NCBI GenBank assembly: GCA_017469605.1
Contig: JAFUGB010000405.1
Span: 1 to 11,166, forward strand
Direction: 5' to 3'
Length of the DNA: 11,166 nt
DNA from: Clostridia bacterium
GTDB lineage: Bacteria > Bacillota > Clostridia > Christensenellales > Aristaeellaceae
Shown: positions 1-5,238 of the stretch, piece by piece
Position numbering within the stretch: the stretch's first letter is position 1
How the letters are laid out: every line of letters begins with the position of its first letter
Made by a program: the position numbers and the translations under genes
Notes under the pieces: model-generated
What the model was told of the DNA's origin: nothing
Databases searched by the model: none
Seen by the model: the letters and a program-made list of their open reading frames with translations, nothing else

Positions 1-11
1 ATTGAAAATGA

Positions 12-19
12 AAAGGAGA
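12..19 (+). promoter_or_regulatory. Ribosome binding site of the capsid gene
   Basis: AAAGGAGA in an A-rich leader precedes the ATG at 28 at normal spacing. It fixes the capsid start and fits the high translation expected for a capsid. The preceding gene is outside the window, and no promoter can be judged in the 27 bases available. Confidence 0.7.
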
Positions 20-27
20 GAAAAAGA

Positions 28-987
28 ATGAGCGCAAAACTGATTGACCGCACCGGTGCTGAGGTGCTGATCCCTGAAGAGCGCAGCCGGGAGATCCTTT
101 CGGCGGTGCCCGAACAATCCATTGCCATGCGGCTGATGCGCCGCCTGCCCGACATGAGCAGCAAGACCCGGGCCATTCCGGTGGCCAGCTCGCTGCCGGC
201 CGCCGAGTTCATCAACGGCGATACCGGCCTTAAGCCCACCACGGACATGGCCTGGGAAAACGTGAAGCTGACGGCGGAGGAGATTGCCGCCATCGTGGTG
301 ATTCCCGAAAACGTGCTGGACGACAGCGACTACGATATCTGGGCCAATGTGCTGCCCCGGATCAACGAGGCCATTGGCGTGGCCTTTGACAAGGCGGTGC
401 TCTTTGGCACCGACAAGCCCGCCAGCTTCCCTGAAGGCATCGTGACCGGCGCGGCGGCCGCCGCCAACCCGCTGGTGCTGGACAGCGGGAAAAACCTGTA
501 CCAGCAGCTGCTGGGCGAGGGCGGCCTGGCCTCCCTGGTGGAAGAGGATGGCTTTGTGCCTTCGGCCTACGTGGGCGCCATCGGCATGCGCAGCAAGCTG
601 CGCGGTACGGTGGACGGCAACGGCCTGCCCATCTTTGGCCGCGCCCCGTACCGGGAGGGACTGATTGGCCGGGCGGCCTATGAGCTGGACGGCGCCGATA
701 TTTATTTTCCCAACAGCGATGTGATGGATGCCGACAAGGCGCTGCTGATCGGCGGCGATTGGAGCCAGGCCGTATGGGCCATGCGCACCGATATCACCAC
801 CAAGCTGCTGACCGAGGCCGTGATCAGTGACGCTTCGGGCAAGGTGCTGATCAACCTGGCGCAGCAGGACGCCGTGGCGCTGCGCGTGGTGTTCCGCGCC
901 GGCTGGGCGCTGGCCAACCCGGCCAATCGGGTCAAGCGCGAAAAGGGCCAGCGGTATCCCTTTGCGGTGCTGAAGCCCGCGCAGTAA
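28..987 (+). CDS. HK97-fold phage major capsid protein
   Basis: Structural protein that polymerises into the icosahedral head shell. The 319-residue product has the layout of the HK97-type phage capsid family: an N-terminal arm (about residues 15-45), a segment like the E-loop with surrounding strands (about 45-95, including PVASSLPAAEF and KPTTDMAWE), then the P- and A-domain body, ending in the conserved-looking ALRVVFRAGWALANP segment (about 283-298) near the C-terminus. It is about the size of a mature HK97 subunit and has no long N-terminal delta (scaffold) domain, so I infer a separate scaffold or protease gene upstream of the window. The start is set by AAAGGAGA a few bases upstream. 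A strong hairpin follows the stop, and then the head-tail joining genes. The family assignment is from recognition of overall sequence style, not a search. Confidence 0.9.
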   Translation: MSAKLIDRTGAEVLIPEERSREILSAVPEQSIAMRLMRRLPDMSSKTRAIPVASSLPAAEFINGDTGLKPTTDMAWENVKLTAEEIAAIVVIPENVLDDSDYDIWANVLPRINEAIGVAFDKAVLFGTDKPASFPEGIVTGAAAAANPLVLDSGKNLYQQLLGEGGLASLVEEDGFVPSAYVGAIGMRSKLRGTVDGNGLPIFGRAPYREGLIGRAAYELDGADIYFPNSDVMDADKALLIGGDWSQAVWAMRTDITTKLLTEAVISDASGKVLINLAQQDAVALRVVFRAGWALANPANRVKREKGQRYPFAVLKPAQ

Positions 988-993
988 AAAAAC

Positions 994-1028
994 GGGCGGG
1001 CGGGGAGCGAAAAGCTCCCCTCCCGCCC
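994..1028 (+). terminator. Strong hairpin after the capsid gene
   Basis: GGGCGGG (994-1000) pairs with CCCGCCC (1022-1028) and GGGGAGC (1002-1008) pairs with GCTCCCC (1014-1020), with one C/T mismatch between the two blocks and a five-base GAAAA loop. On the + strand no T-run follows; the sequence goes into GAGGAGG, the ribosome binding site of the next gene, so here it is more likely a processing or stability element or a weak attenuator that raises capsid mRNA over downstream mRNA. Read on the - strand, the stem is followed after one base by a run of seven T (the A-run at 986-992), which is a good intrinsic terminator for antisense transcription. The inverted repeat is plain in the sequence; the function is inference. 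Confidence 0.6.
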
Positions 1029-1042
1029 CTGAGGAGGAAACA

Positions 1043-1399
1043 ATGAATGATCGCCATATGGAGGTGGCAGTGCCGGACAGCGAAACGCTGGAGCCGGTAC
1101 GGGAAAGGATGTATGCCTACTGCTTTCCCAATGTGCCGCGGACGCTGATTGAGCAGGACGCTTTTGAAGGGGCGGTCCGGCTGCAATATATTCATGAAGA
1201 AACGGCGCGGCTGACGGCGGGAGAGCTGCCCGAGGGCGTCCAGGGATTCAGGATCGGGGATTTCCAGATGACGTTTTCCTCAAATGACGGCACGGGGCGG
1301 CTGACAGCAAAAACCATATGTCCGGCGGCTTATGGGCTGCTGCTGCGCCATGGGCTTTTGTATCGGGGCGCGGAAGGGAGAAGGGCCGATGCTGATTGA
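1043..1399 (+). CDS. Head-tail connector-like protein
   Basis: A 118-residue protein immediately after the capsid gene, where tailed phages encode the adaptor that docks under the portal. The sequence starts acidic, has a helical N-terminal half, and then a short motif-rich end (GFRIGDFQMTFSS, then CPAAYGLLLRHGLLYRG) of a style seen in small head-tail joining proteins of Clostridia phages. No catalytic motif is visible. The start at 1043 follows GAGGAGG at good spacing and lies just past the capsid hairpin. Its end overlaps the next start at 1389 by 11 bases, which suggests translational coupling. The function rests mainly on gene order; an exact family is not certain. Confidence 0.6.
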   Translation: MNDRHMEVAVPDSETLEPVRERMYAYCFPNVPRTLIEQDAFEGAVRLQYIHEETARLTAGELPEGVQGFRIGDFQMTFSSNDGTGRLTAKTICPAAYGLLLRHGLLYRGAEGRRADAD

Positions 1400-1697
1400 T
1401 TTTCTGCTGCGGCAAAAATGCGTCGTGCGGCCCTGGCTGCGCACGGAGGACGGACGGGATATATACGCGGACGCCCAGACGCGTTCCTGCCGCCTGCAGG
1501 CGGGACGGTACCTGGAAAACGGCGCCGGTGTGGACGGGGTCAGCGACGCGGTGACGGCCCGGGCCATGCTGTTTTGCACCGGGGAAATGATTCCTGAACG
1601 CAGCCTGGTGGAATGCGAGGGAAGAACCTATATTGTGCTTTCCTGCCGGGCCGCCCGGGGATGGGGACAGGAGCACCTGGAGGTGACGCTGCAATGA
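1389..1697 (+). CDS. Head closure (stopper)-like minor capsid protein
   Basis: A 102-residue product in the second slot after the capsid gene, where head closure or stopper proteins are usually found. I chose the ATG at 1389 over an in-frame upstream codon at 1332 because GGGAGAAGGG lies just upstream and the earlier start would overlap the preceding gene by 68 bases. The protein has an alternating beta-rich pattern: a segment that includes RDIYADAQT, a middle segment with ARAMLFCTGEMIPERS, then GRTYIVLSCRAARGW and a terminal strand (HLEVTLQ). This looks like the small beta-barrel neck proteins, in which a value like 'induced by a specified address then Y-x-V' recurs. The stop overlaps the next ATG (ATGA). 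Function is inferred from position and pattern. Confidence 0.55.
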   Translation: MLIDFLLRQKCVVRPWLRTEDGRDIYADAQTRSCRLQAGRYLENGAGVDGVSDAVTARAMLFCTGEMIPERSLVECEGRTYIVLSCRAARGWGQEHLEVTLQ

Positions 1698-2047
1698 TGG
1701 GCACAGGGTGCAGGCTGGACAGGGAAAAGGCGAAAAACAGCATTGCCCGGGGCATCGCCCGGGGGATGGGATCGGCCCTGGCGGTGCTGGAAGCGGCCTC
1801 CCGGGCCCAGGCGCCCCGGGACACCGGCAGGCTGCTGGCGTCCTGCGGCGTGCGGCGGTCAGGCGACGGGCAGGGCGGCGCTGTGGGATATGGCGCGGCC
1901 TACGCTCCGATCCAGCACGAAAATACCGCCCTAAACCACAGCGGCGGGAGAAAGGCAAAATTTTTGGCGGACCCGGCTGCCGACCCCGCGGTGCAGGAAG
2001 CGATGCTTCAGGCGCTGGCGGCGGGATGCCGGGGCGAAATGAGGTGA
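1694..2047 (+). CDS. HK97 gp10-like neck / minor tail protein
   Basis: A 117-residue product with the hallmarks of the HK97 gp10 family, which acts at the head-tail junction or tail completion. A helical N-terminus is followed by APRDTGRLLAS (about residues 40-50), matching the family's 'A-P-x-D-T-G-x-L' signature, then a short strand region with YGAAYAPIQHE (about 67-77), matching the 'Y-A-x-x-x-E' element, and a C-terminal helix (KFLADPAAD onward). The ATG at 1694 overlaps the previous stop as ATGA and follows CTGGAGG; the longer in-frame reading from 1613 would lie inside the previous gene. The C-terminal third is alanine-rich. Recognition is by motif; family membership is fairly secure. 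Confidence 0.75.
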   Translation: MMGTGCRLDREKAKNSIARGIARGMGSALAVLEAASRAQAPRDTGRLLASCGVRRSGDGQGGAVGYGAAYAPIQHENTALNHSGGRKAKFLADPAADPAVQEAMLQALAAGCRGEMR

Positions 2048-2051
2048 TCAG

Positions 2052-2423
2052 GTGAATTTGCTGCGGCAATTGGCCGGGCATCTGGAATTCTGCGGCTTTG
2101 GGAAAAGCGATGAAAATATTTTCTGGGGGCGCATGCCGGACAGCCCGGACGGATGCGTCTGCGTATTTTCCGCCGACAGCGGCTTGCCCGGCCGGAGCGA
2201 AGGCGCCAGCATTCGCCTTGTGAACCGGGCGACGTCGCCCGGGGAAGCGTACGAAACGGCCTGCGCCATGGCCCGGGATCTGGACGGGTTTGACGGGTTC
2301 CTGGCGGGAAATGGGACGCTGGCCAGGATTGACGTATTATCGGGCGCTTCGGGCATGGGCGCCGATGGAAAAAAGCGGGAACTGTACAGCATTGATCTCC
2401 GCGTGCGGTATTGCGGGGAATGA
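2052..2423 (+). CDS. Minor capsid / tail terminator-like protein
   Basis: A 123-residue product that starts with GTG at 2052, preceded by GAGGTGATCA four bases after the previous stop; no better start is nearby. The order (connector, closure, gp10-like, this gene, tail tube) matches the tail terminator or 'minor capsid protein from bacteriophage' slot. The sequence has a beta strand ending in IRLVNRAT, a helix with YETACAMARDLDG (about residues 63-75), and a C-terminal region with LGASGMG-like and LYSIDLRVRYCG elements (about 95-122), typical of proteins that cap the end of the tail tube. I infer that it sits on the head-proximal end of the tail. Confidence 0.6.
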   Translation: MNLLRQLAGHLEFCGFGKSDENIFWGRMPDSPDGCVCVFSADSGLPGRSEGASIRLVNRATSPGEAYETACAMARDLDGFDGFLAGNGTLARIDVLSGASGMGADGKKRELYSIDLRVRYCGE

Positions 2424-2438
2424 CGGAAGGAGGCTGCA

Positions 2439-3164
2439 ATGGCAAAAGGCAGAAAGAACGGCTGCCCCACCAATATCCGGGACTGGCAGATATCCATCCT
2501 GGATCGGGAAGCGGACGGGGAAGATAATTGGGTGTGCATTCGGGGACTGAAGACCATGACGCGCAGCGTGGACAGCGAAACGGCGGATGGCAGCGCCGGG
2601 ACCGACCTGTGGGAGGAGCCCTATGTGACCAAGCGTTCGGCGGTACTGAAGCTGAGCGGCAAGGCGGTGGGCTGCATTGCCACGGGAGAGACCGATCCCG
2701 GACAGGGGCTGCTGGACAGCTACGCAAAGAAGGCAGGCTGCATGGCCGACGCGACGCTGAAATTTGTGGATCCCTACAGCCACGCGATGGTGGCCGATTT
2801 TATTGTGGCGTCTGCCGAAAAGGAGGACGACGATACCGAAAGCAGCGTGTCCTGGGAGCTCAGGCAGGTGGGCGAAGCCGAAGAGCTGCCTTACGTGCCG
2901 GTGCAGGGCATCGCGCTGGAGGAGGATACGCTGAGCTTGCAGGTGGGCGGCGACAAAAAGACGGTGAAGTTTTCCTTCGTGCCCGAAAACGCCAGCAACC
3001 GGCGCTTCCGGGTGCAGGTGAGCGGAAAGCAGGTGGCGGCGGTATCCGACATCACCGACAGCGGCTTCAGCGTGCGGGCGCTGGCAGAGGGCACGGCCAC
3101 CATTGTGGTGATCAGCCTAAACGGGCAGAAAACCGCCAGCCTGACGGTGAACGCGGAGGGCTGA
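2439..3164 (+). CDS. Major tail (tube) protein with C-terminal Big_2 domain
   Basis: Subunit of the tail tube. Residues 1-150 have the tail tube pattern: a short N-terminal arm, ISILDREADGEDNW, a long central strand region with PYVTKRSAVLKLSGKAVG (about 61-78), a helix with GQGLLDSYAKKAG (about 88-100), and the strands around LKFVDPYSHAMVADFIV (107-123). Residues about 154-238 form a separate bacterial immunoglobulin-like (Big_2) domain: VQGIALEEDTLSLQVG, then VKFSFVPENAS, and the closing GTATIVVIS...ASLTV strands. Such domains decorate the outside of many siphophage tails and are thought to bind sugars or cell surfaces weakly. GGAGG lies just before the ATG. Placement directly before the frameshifted chaperone supports the assignment. 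Confidence 0.85.
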   Translation: MAKGRKNGCPTNIRDWQISILDREADGEDNWVCIRGLKTMTRSVDSETADGSAGTDLWEEPYVTKRSAVLKLSGKAVGCIATGETDPGQGLLDSYAKKAGCMADATLKFVDPYSHAMVADFIVASAEKEDDDTESSVSWELRQVGEAEELPYVPVQGIALEEDTLSLQVGGDKKTVKFSFVPENASNRRFRVQVSGKQVAAVSDITDSGFSVRALAEGTATIVVISLNGQKTASLTVNAEG

Positions 3165-3165
3165 C

Positions 3166-3540
3166 ATGGAGCGGGACATGCTGGACTTTGACCGGTTCCT
3201 GAGTGAAAAGAAGAAAGCGTATGTGACGGTATCGGTGTTTGGAAAGCCTTACCGGGTCAGGCGGGAGATCCCCGCCCTGCTGCCCATTTTGCTGGCCCGG
3301 GCCGAAGCGGAGGGACAGGCCGCCGAAATGGGCAAGGCGCTGCTGAAAACCGGCGATATGCTCTTTGGCGCCGAGAACGTGGACGGCTTTTGCCGGCAGG
3401 GAATGACGGCGGAGGAGCTGACGGAGCTGGTGGAGCAGACGCTGGCGCTGATCTGCGGGAAAAAGCCCGAAAATGATACCGAAACGCTGGAGGACGACGG
3501 CAGCCGCGAGGCCGATGGAGGAGAAGCGGCAAAAAAATAA
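3166..3540 (+). CDS. Tail assembly chaperone, short form
   Basis: A 124-residue protein in the position of the lambda gpG-type tail assembly chaperone, between tail tube and tape measure. It has an N-terminal DFDRFL helix, a strand with YVTVSVFGKPYRVRREIP, a helical centre (AEGQAAEMGKALLKTGDM), GMTAEELTELVEQT (about residues 84-97), and a charged, disordered tail. It ends in two lysine codons that form the slippery site, followed at once by TAA. GGAGGG at 3155-3160, inside the end of the tail tube gene, sets the start. The product would coat the tape measure during assembly. Most ribosomes should stop here, making this the abundant form. Identification rests on position plus the frameshift architecture. 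Confidence 0.8.
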   Translation: MERDMLDFDRFLSEKKKAYVTVSVFGKPYRVRREIPALLPILLARAEAEGQAAEMGKALLKTGDMLFGAENVDGFCRQGMTAEELTELVEQTLALICGKKPENDTETLEDDGSREADGGEAAKK

Positions 3541-3776
3541 ATCCGCTCCGCCTGTGGGACGCGGTGGAGGCCGATTTTATGCGGGATTACGGCATTGACC
3601 TGGCGGAGCGGATAGACAGCATGAGCTGGCGGCAGTTTGCGGCGCTGGCGCGGAACCTGTCGCCCCACGGGGCGGCGGCGGTCCGGGCCGCGGAGCTGCG
3701 CGCCGGGGAATACGCGACGAATGACCGGGCCCGGGCGGCGGAATTCTTTGCCGGGATGCGGGCGGCGGGGAGGTGA
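3166..3776 (+). CDS. Tail assembly chaperone, -1 frameshift fusion (Gp15-like extension)
   Basis: Predicted long form made by a -1 slip at 3531-3537. Codons 1-124 are read in the first frame to 3537, then base 3537 is read again and the second frame runs to a TGA at 3774-3776, giving 203 residues. The extension begins INPLRLWDAVEADFMRDYG and continues with IDSMSWRQFAALARNLSPHG, which I recognise as the Gp15-like segment common in Clostridia phages. In the extension frame there is no ATG or well-placed ribosome binding site near the join; a GTG at 3564 has no good site upstream and would remove the conserved-looking NPLRLWDA start. In lambda, the equivalent fusion recruits the tape measure to the growing tail. 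The extended frame and slippery site are seen directly; use of the frameshift is inferred. Confidence 0.85.
3531..3537 (+). promoter_or_regulatory. A7 slippery heptamer for -1 frameshifting
   Basis: A run of seven A, phased as A_AAA_AAA relative to the first frame (GCA AAA AAA TAA), so both tRNAs can re-pair after a one-base slip. The TAA stop follows without a gap. The reading frame that the slip enters is the open extension frame. An SD-like GGAGGAG lies at 3517-3523, seven bases upstream, and an inverted repeat starts at 3541. Confidence 0.85.
3541..3613 (+). promoter_or_regulatory. 12-bp inverted repeat after the slippery site (stimulatory stem)
   Basis: ATCCGCTCCGCC at 3541-3552 is the exact reverse complement of GGCGGAGCGGAT at 3602-3613, with a 49-base loop (3553-3601). 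It begins three bases after the slippery heptamer; the usual spacer is about 5-9 bases, so the first A-T pairs may be open when the ribosome meets it. Both arms lie within coding sequence (PLR and LAERID codons), so coding constraint could explain part of the match. A 12-base perfect match at this site by chance is unlikely but not excluded in GC-rich DNA. The repeat is seen; its stimulatory role is inferred. Confidence 0.6.
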
Positions 3777-3781
3777 AAAAA

Positions 3782-4477
3782 ATGGCGCTGCAGGTGGGAG
3801 AGCTTTTTGCCAGCTTTACAGTGGACACGAAAGCGGCTGAGCTGGCTTTGGAACGAATGGATCAGCAGGCATCCGGAATGCTGCCGCGCTTTGCCGCGCT
3901 GGGAGAAGCGGCGGTGAACGCCTTGGGGCAGGCGCTGAGCGGCGCGGCAGGCGCCGGCATCGGAAGCCGGTTTGCCCAGGGCCTGGCGCAGGGAATCGCC
4001 AGCGCCCAGGAAAGCGTGGCCGCCTCTGCTCAAAGGCTGGGGGCAAACGCTGCCGGGGCGCTGAAAAATACTTTGAGCGTGCGTTCGCCTTCCCGGGTGA
4101 CCCGGGAGATCGGTGAAAGCTTTGATATGGGCCTGCTTACGGGCATGCGGAAAGGGGCGCCCGAGATTGGAAAAGCAGCCGGAAGCATTGGGCTGATGGC
4201 GGCAGATATGCTGCGGCAGGCGATGCCTGTTTTCCGGAAAGACACGGCGGAGACAGCGCAGCGGACCGATCCCGAAAGCGCCGGCCCGGCGGCCGCGGTA
4301 TGGCGGGAAGCCGGATCCGAAGGCATTTCCCCGGCGGCCGCTGCCCAGATGATGGCGGCGGCGCTGTCGGGAGTTACCGTGCAGATGGACGGCGCGGCGG
4401 TGGGCAGCCTGGTGGCCCCAACGGTGAGCCAGACCATTGCCCAGAACGCACTGTCCAGGAGGTATGGCGCTGAATGA
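3782..4477 (+). CDS. Miniature tape measure-like tail protein
   Basis: A 231-residue protein in the tape measure slot between the tail chaperone and the distal tail protein. The N-terminal VGELFASFTVDTKAAELAL pattern resembles tape measure starts. The middle is helical and rich in Ala and Gly (ALGQALSGAAG, GLAQGIASA). SVRSPSR (residues 99-105) followed by G111 and MGLLTGM (116-122) is the usual tape measure C-terminal motif, and VQMDG (200-204), then LVAPTVSQTIA and RRYG, match common tape measure ends. Such proteins are normally several hundred to more than a thousand residues, so this is unusually short; no TP901-type core and no clear membrane segment are visible. I chose ATG 3782 because GAGG (3770-3773) is eight bases upstream; a GTG at 3773 would put the site inside the start codon. 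Confidence 0.7.
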   Translation: MALQVGELFASFTVDTKAAELALERMDQQASGMLPRFAALGEAAVNALGQALSGAAGAGIGSRFAQGLAQGIASAQESVAASAQRLGANAAGALKNTLSVRSPSRVTREIGESFDMGLLTGMRKGAPEIGKAAGSIGLMAADMLRQAMPVFRKDTAETAQRTDPESAGPAAAVWREAGSEGISPAAAAQMMAAALSGVTVQMDGAAVGSLVAPTVSQTIAQNALSRRYGAE

Positions 4478-5238
4478 ACGAGAGGATGCGGTGCGCGCTG
4501 AACGGCGCGGAGATGACGTTGCTCGATCCCCGGTTGTACATTCAGGATATTGAGGAACAGATAAAGATGAACATCCTGACGGCTGAGCGGCCCGGATATG
4601 GGCTGACGCCGCTGGGGACGCCGGAGCGGGAACAGCTCAATGTGCTGGTGCGCTTTGTGATCAAGGAAAAGAGACGAATGGAGCGGACCGGGATCATCAG
4701 CCGGGTGAACGCCTGGGCGAAGGAGGGCTGGCTGACGGTGAGCACCCGGCCCGAGCAGCGCCTGTATGTGCGCTGTACCCAGCCGGCGGGCAGCCAGGCC
4801 CTGCCGCTGAACGGGGAAATGCTGATTTGCTTTACGGCGTATGACGAAGCGTATTGGCAGGACCAGTATGCCGTTTCCGCGTCGGCTTCGGGAACGGGCG
4901 GAAGCGTTATCCTGCGTCCCCGGGGAACCCGGAAATGCAGGCTGGAGGCTGAAATCATCAACCAGTCGGGCGATACGGTGAACAACCTGACGCTGCGCGC
5001 CAACGGCGGGCTGCTGGCTTTTGAAGGGCTGGGGCTGGAAGCCGGGCAGGCGCTGCGTTTGTATCATGATGGCCGCAGGCTGCTGCACGCTGACGCGGGG
5101 GACAAGGCGGCGCTTGACTGCCGCAGGGCTGACAGCGCCGACGAGCTGCTGCTGATGCCGGGCCGGGAGAACACGGTGGAATTTACGGCGGACGGCCGGT
5201 GCGGCGTTACGCTACGGGCGAGGGGGGAATATGACTGA
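4474..5238 (+). CDS. Distal tail protein (Dit-like)
   Basis: A 254-residue protein that follows the tape measure and precedes the hub, the standard place of Dit, the hexamer that joins tail tube to baseplate. The N-terminal half has LLDPRLYIQDIEEQ, RPGYGLTPLGTP and a long arginine- and tryptophan-containing strand region (RTGIISRVNAWAKEGWLTV, about residues 71-89), which fits a tail-tube-like ring domain; the central part runs through EMLICFTAYDEAYWQD (about 115-130). The C-terminal half is beta-rich and contains repeated short strands (GGLLAFEGLGLEAG; NTVEFTADGRCGVTLRA), plausibly a galectin-like or stacking domain. The start overlaps the previous stop (ATGA) and has AGGAGG at 4457-4462, 11 bases upstream. 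The identification comes from position and general pattern. Confidence 0.7.
   Translation: MNERMRCALNGAEMTLLDPRLYIQDIEEQIKMNILTAERPGYGLTPLGTPEREQLNVLVRFVIKEKRRMERTGIISRVNAWAKEGWLTVSTRPEQRLYVRCTQPAGSQALPLNGEMLICFTAYDEAYWQDQYAVSASASGTGGSVILRPRGTRKCRLEAEIINQSGDTVNNLTLRANGGLLAFEGLGLEAGQALRLYHDGRRLLHADAGDKAALDCRRADSADELLLMPGRENTVEFTADGRCGVTLRARGEYD

Noticed and set aside
1248..2081. Long open frame on the - strand (277 codons) across the neck genes
   Set aside because: It lies antisense to four small genes with good ribosome binding sites and family-like motifs. Its product is rich in Pro, Arg and Ala, as expected for an antisense shadow in GC-rich coding DNA.
2528..3202. + strand frame of 224 codons inside the tail tube gene
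   Set aside because: Composition is heavily Gly/Arg and it overlaps fully with the tail tube and Big_2 coding sequence; a frame-shifted shadow.
3564..3776. Separate gene for the Gp15-like segment starting at GTG 3564
   Set aside because: No good ribosome binding site before it, and the conserved-looking INPLRLWDA lead would be lost. The frameshift fusion explains the frame better.
3776..3782. Second A7 run at the tape measure start as another slippery site
   Set aside because: It lies just after the stop of the extension and forms the spacer between GAGG and the ATG at 3782. There is no zero-frame gene needing a slip here.
4030..5088. Long open frame on the - strand (352 codons) across tape measure and Dit
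   Set aside because: Antisense to two well-supported genes, with no convincing ribosome binding site or recognisable domain; the open frame follows from high GC.
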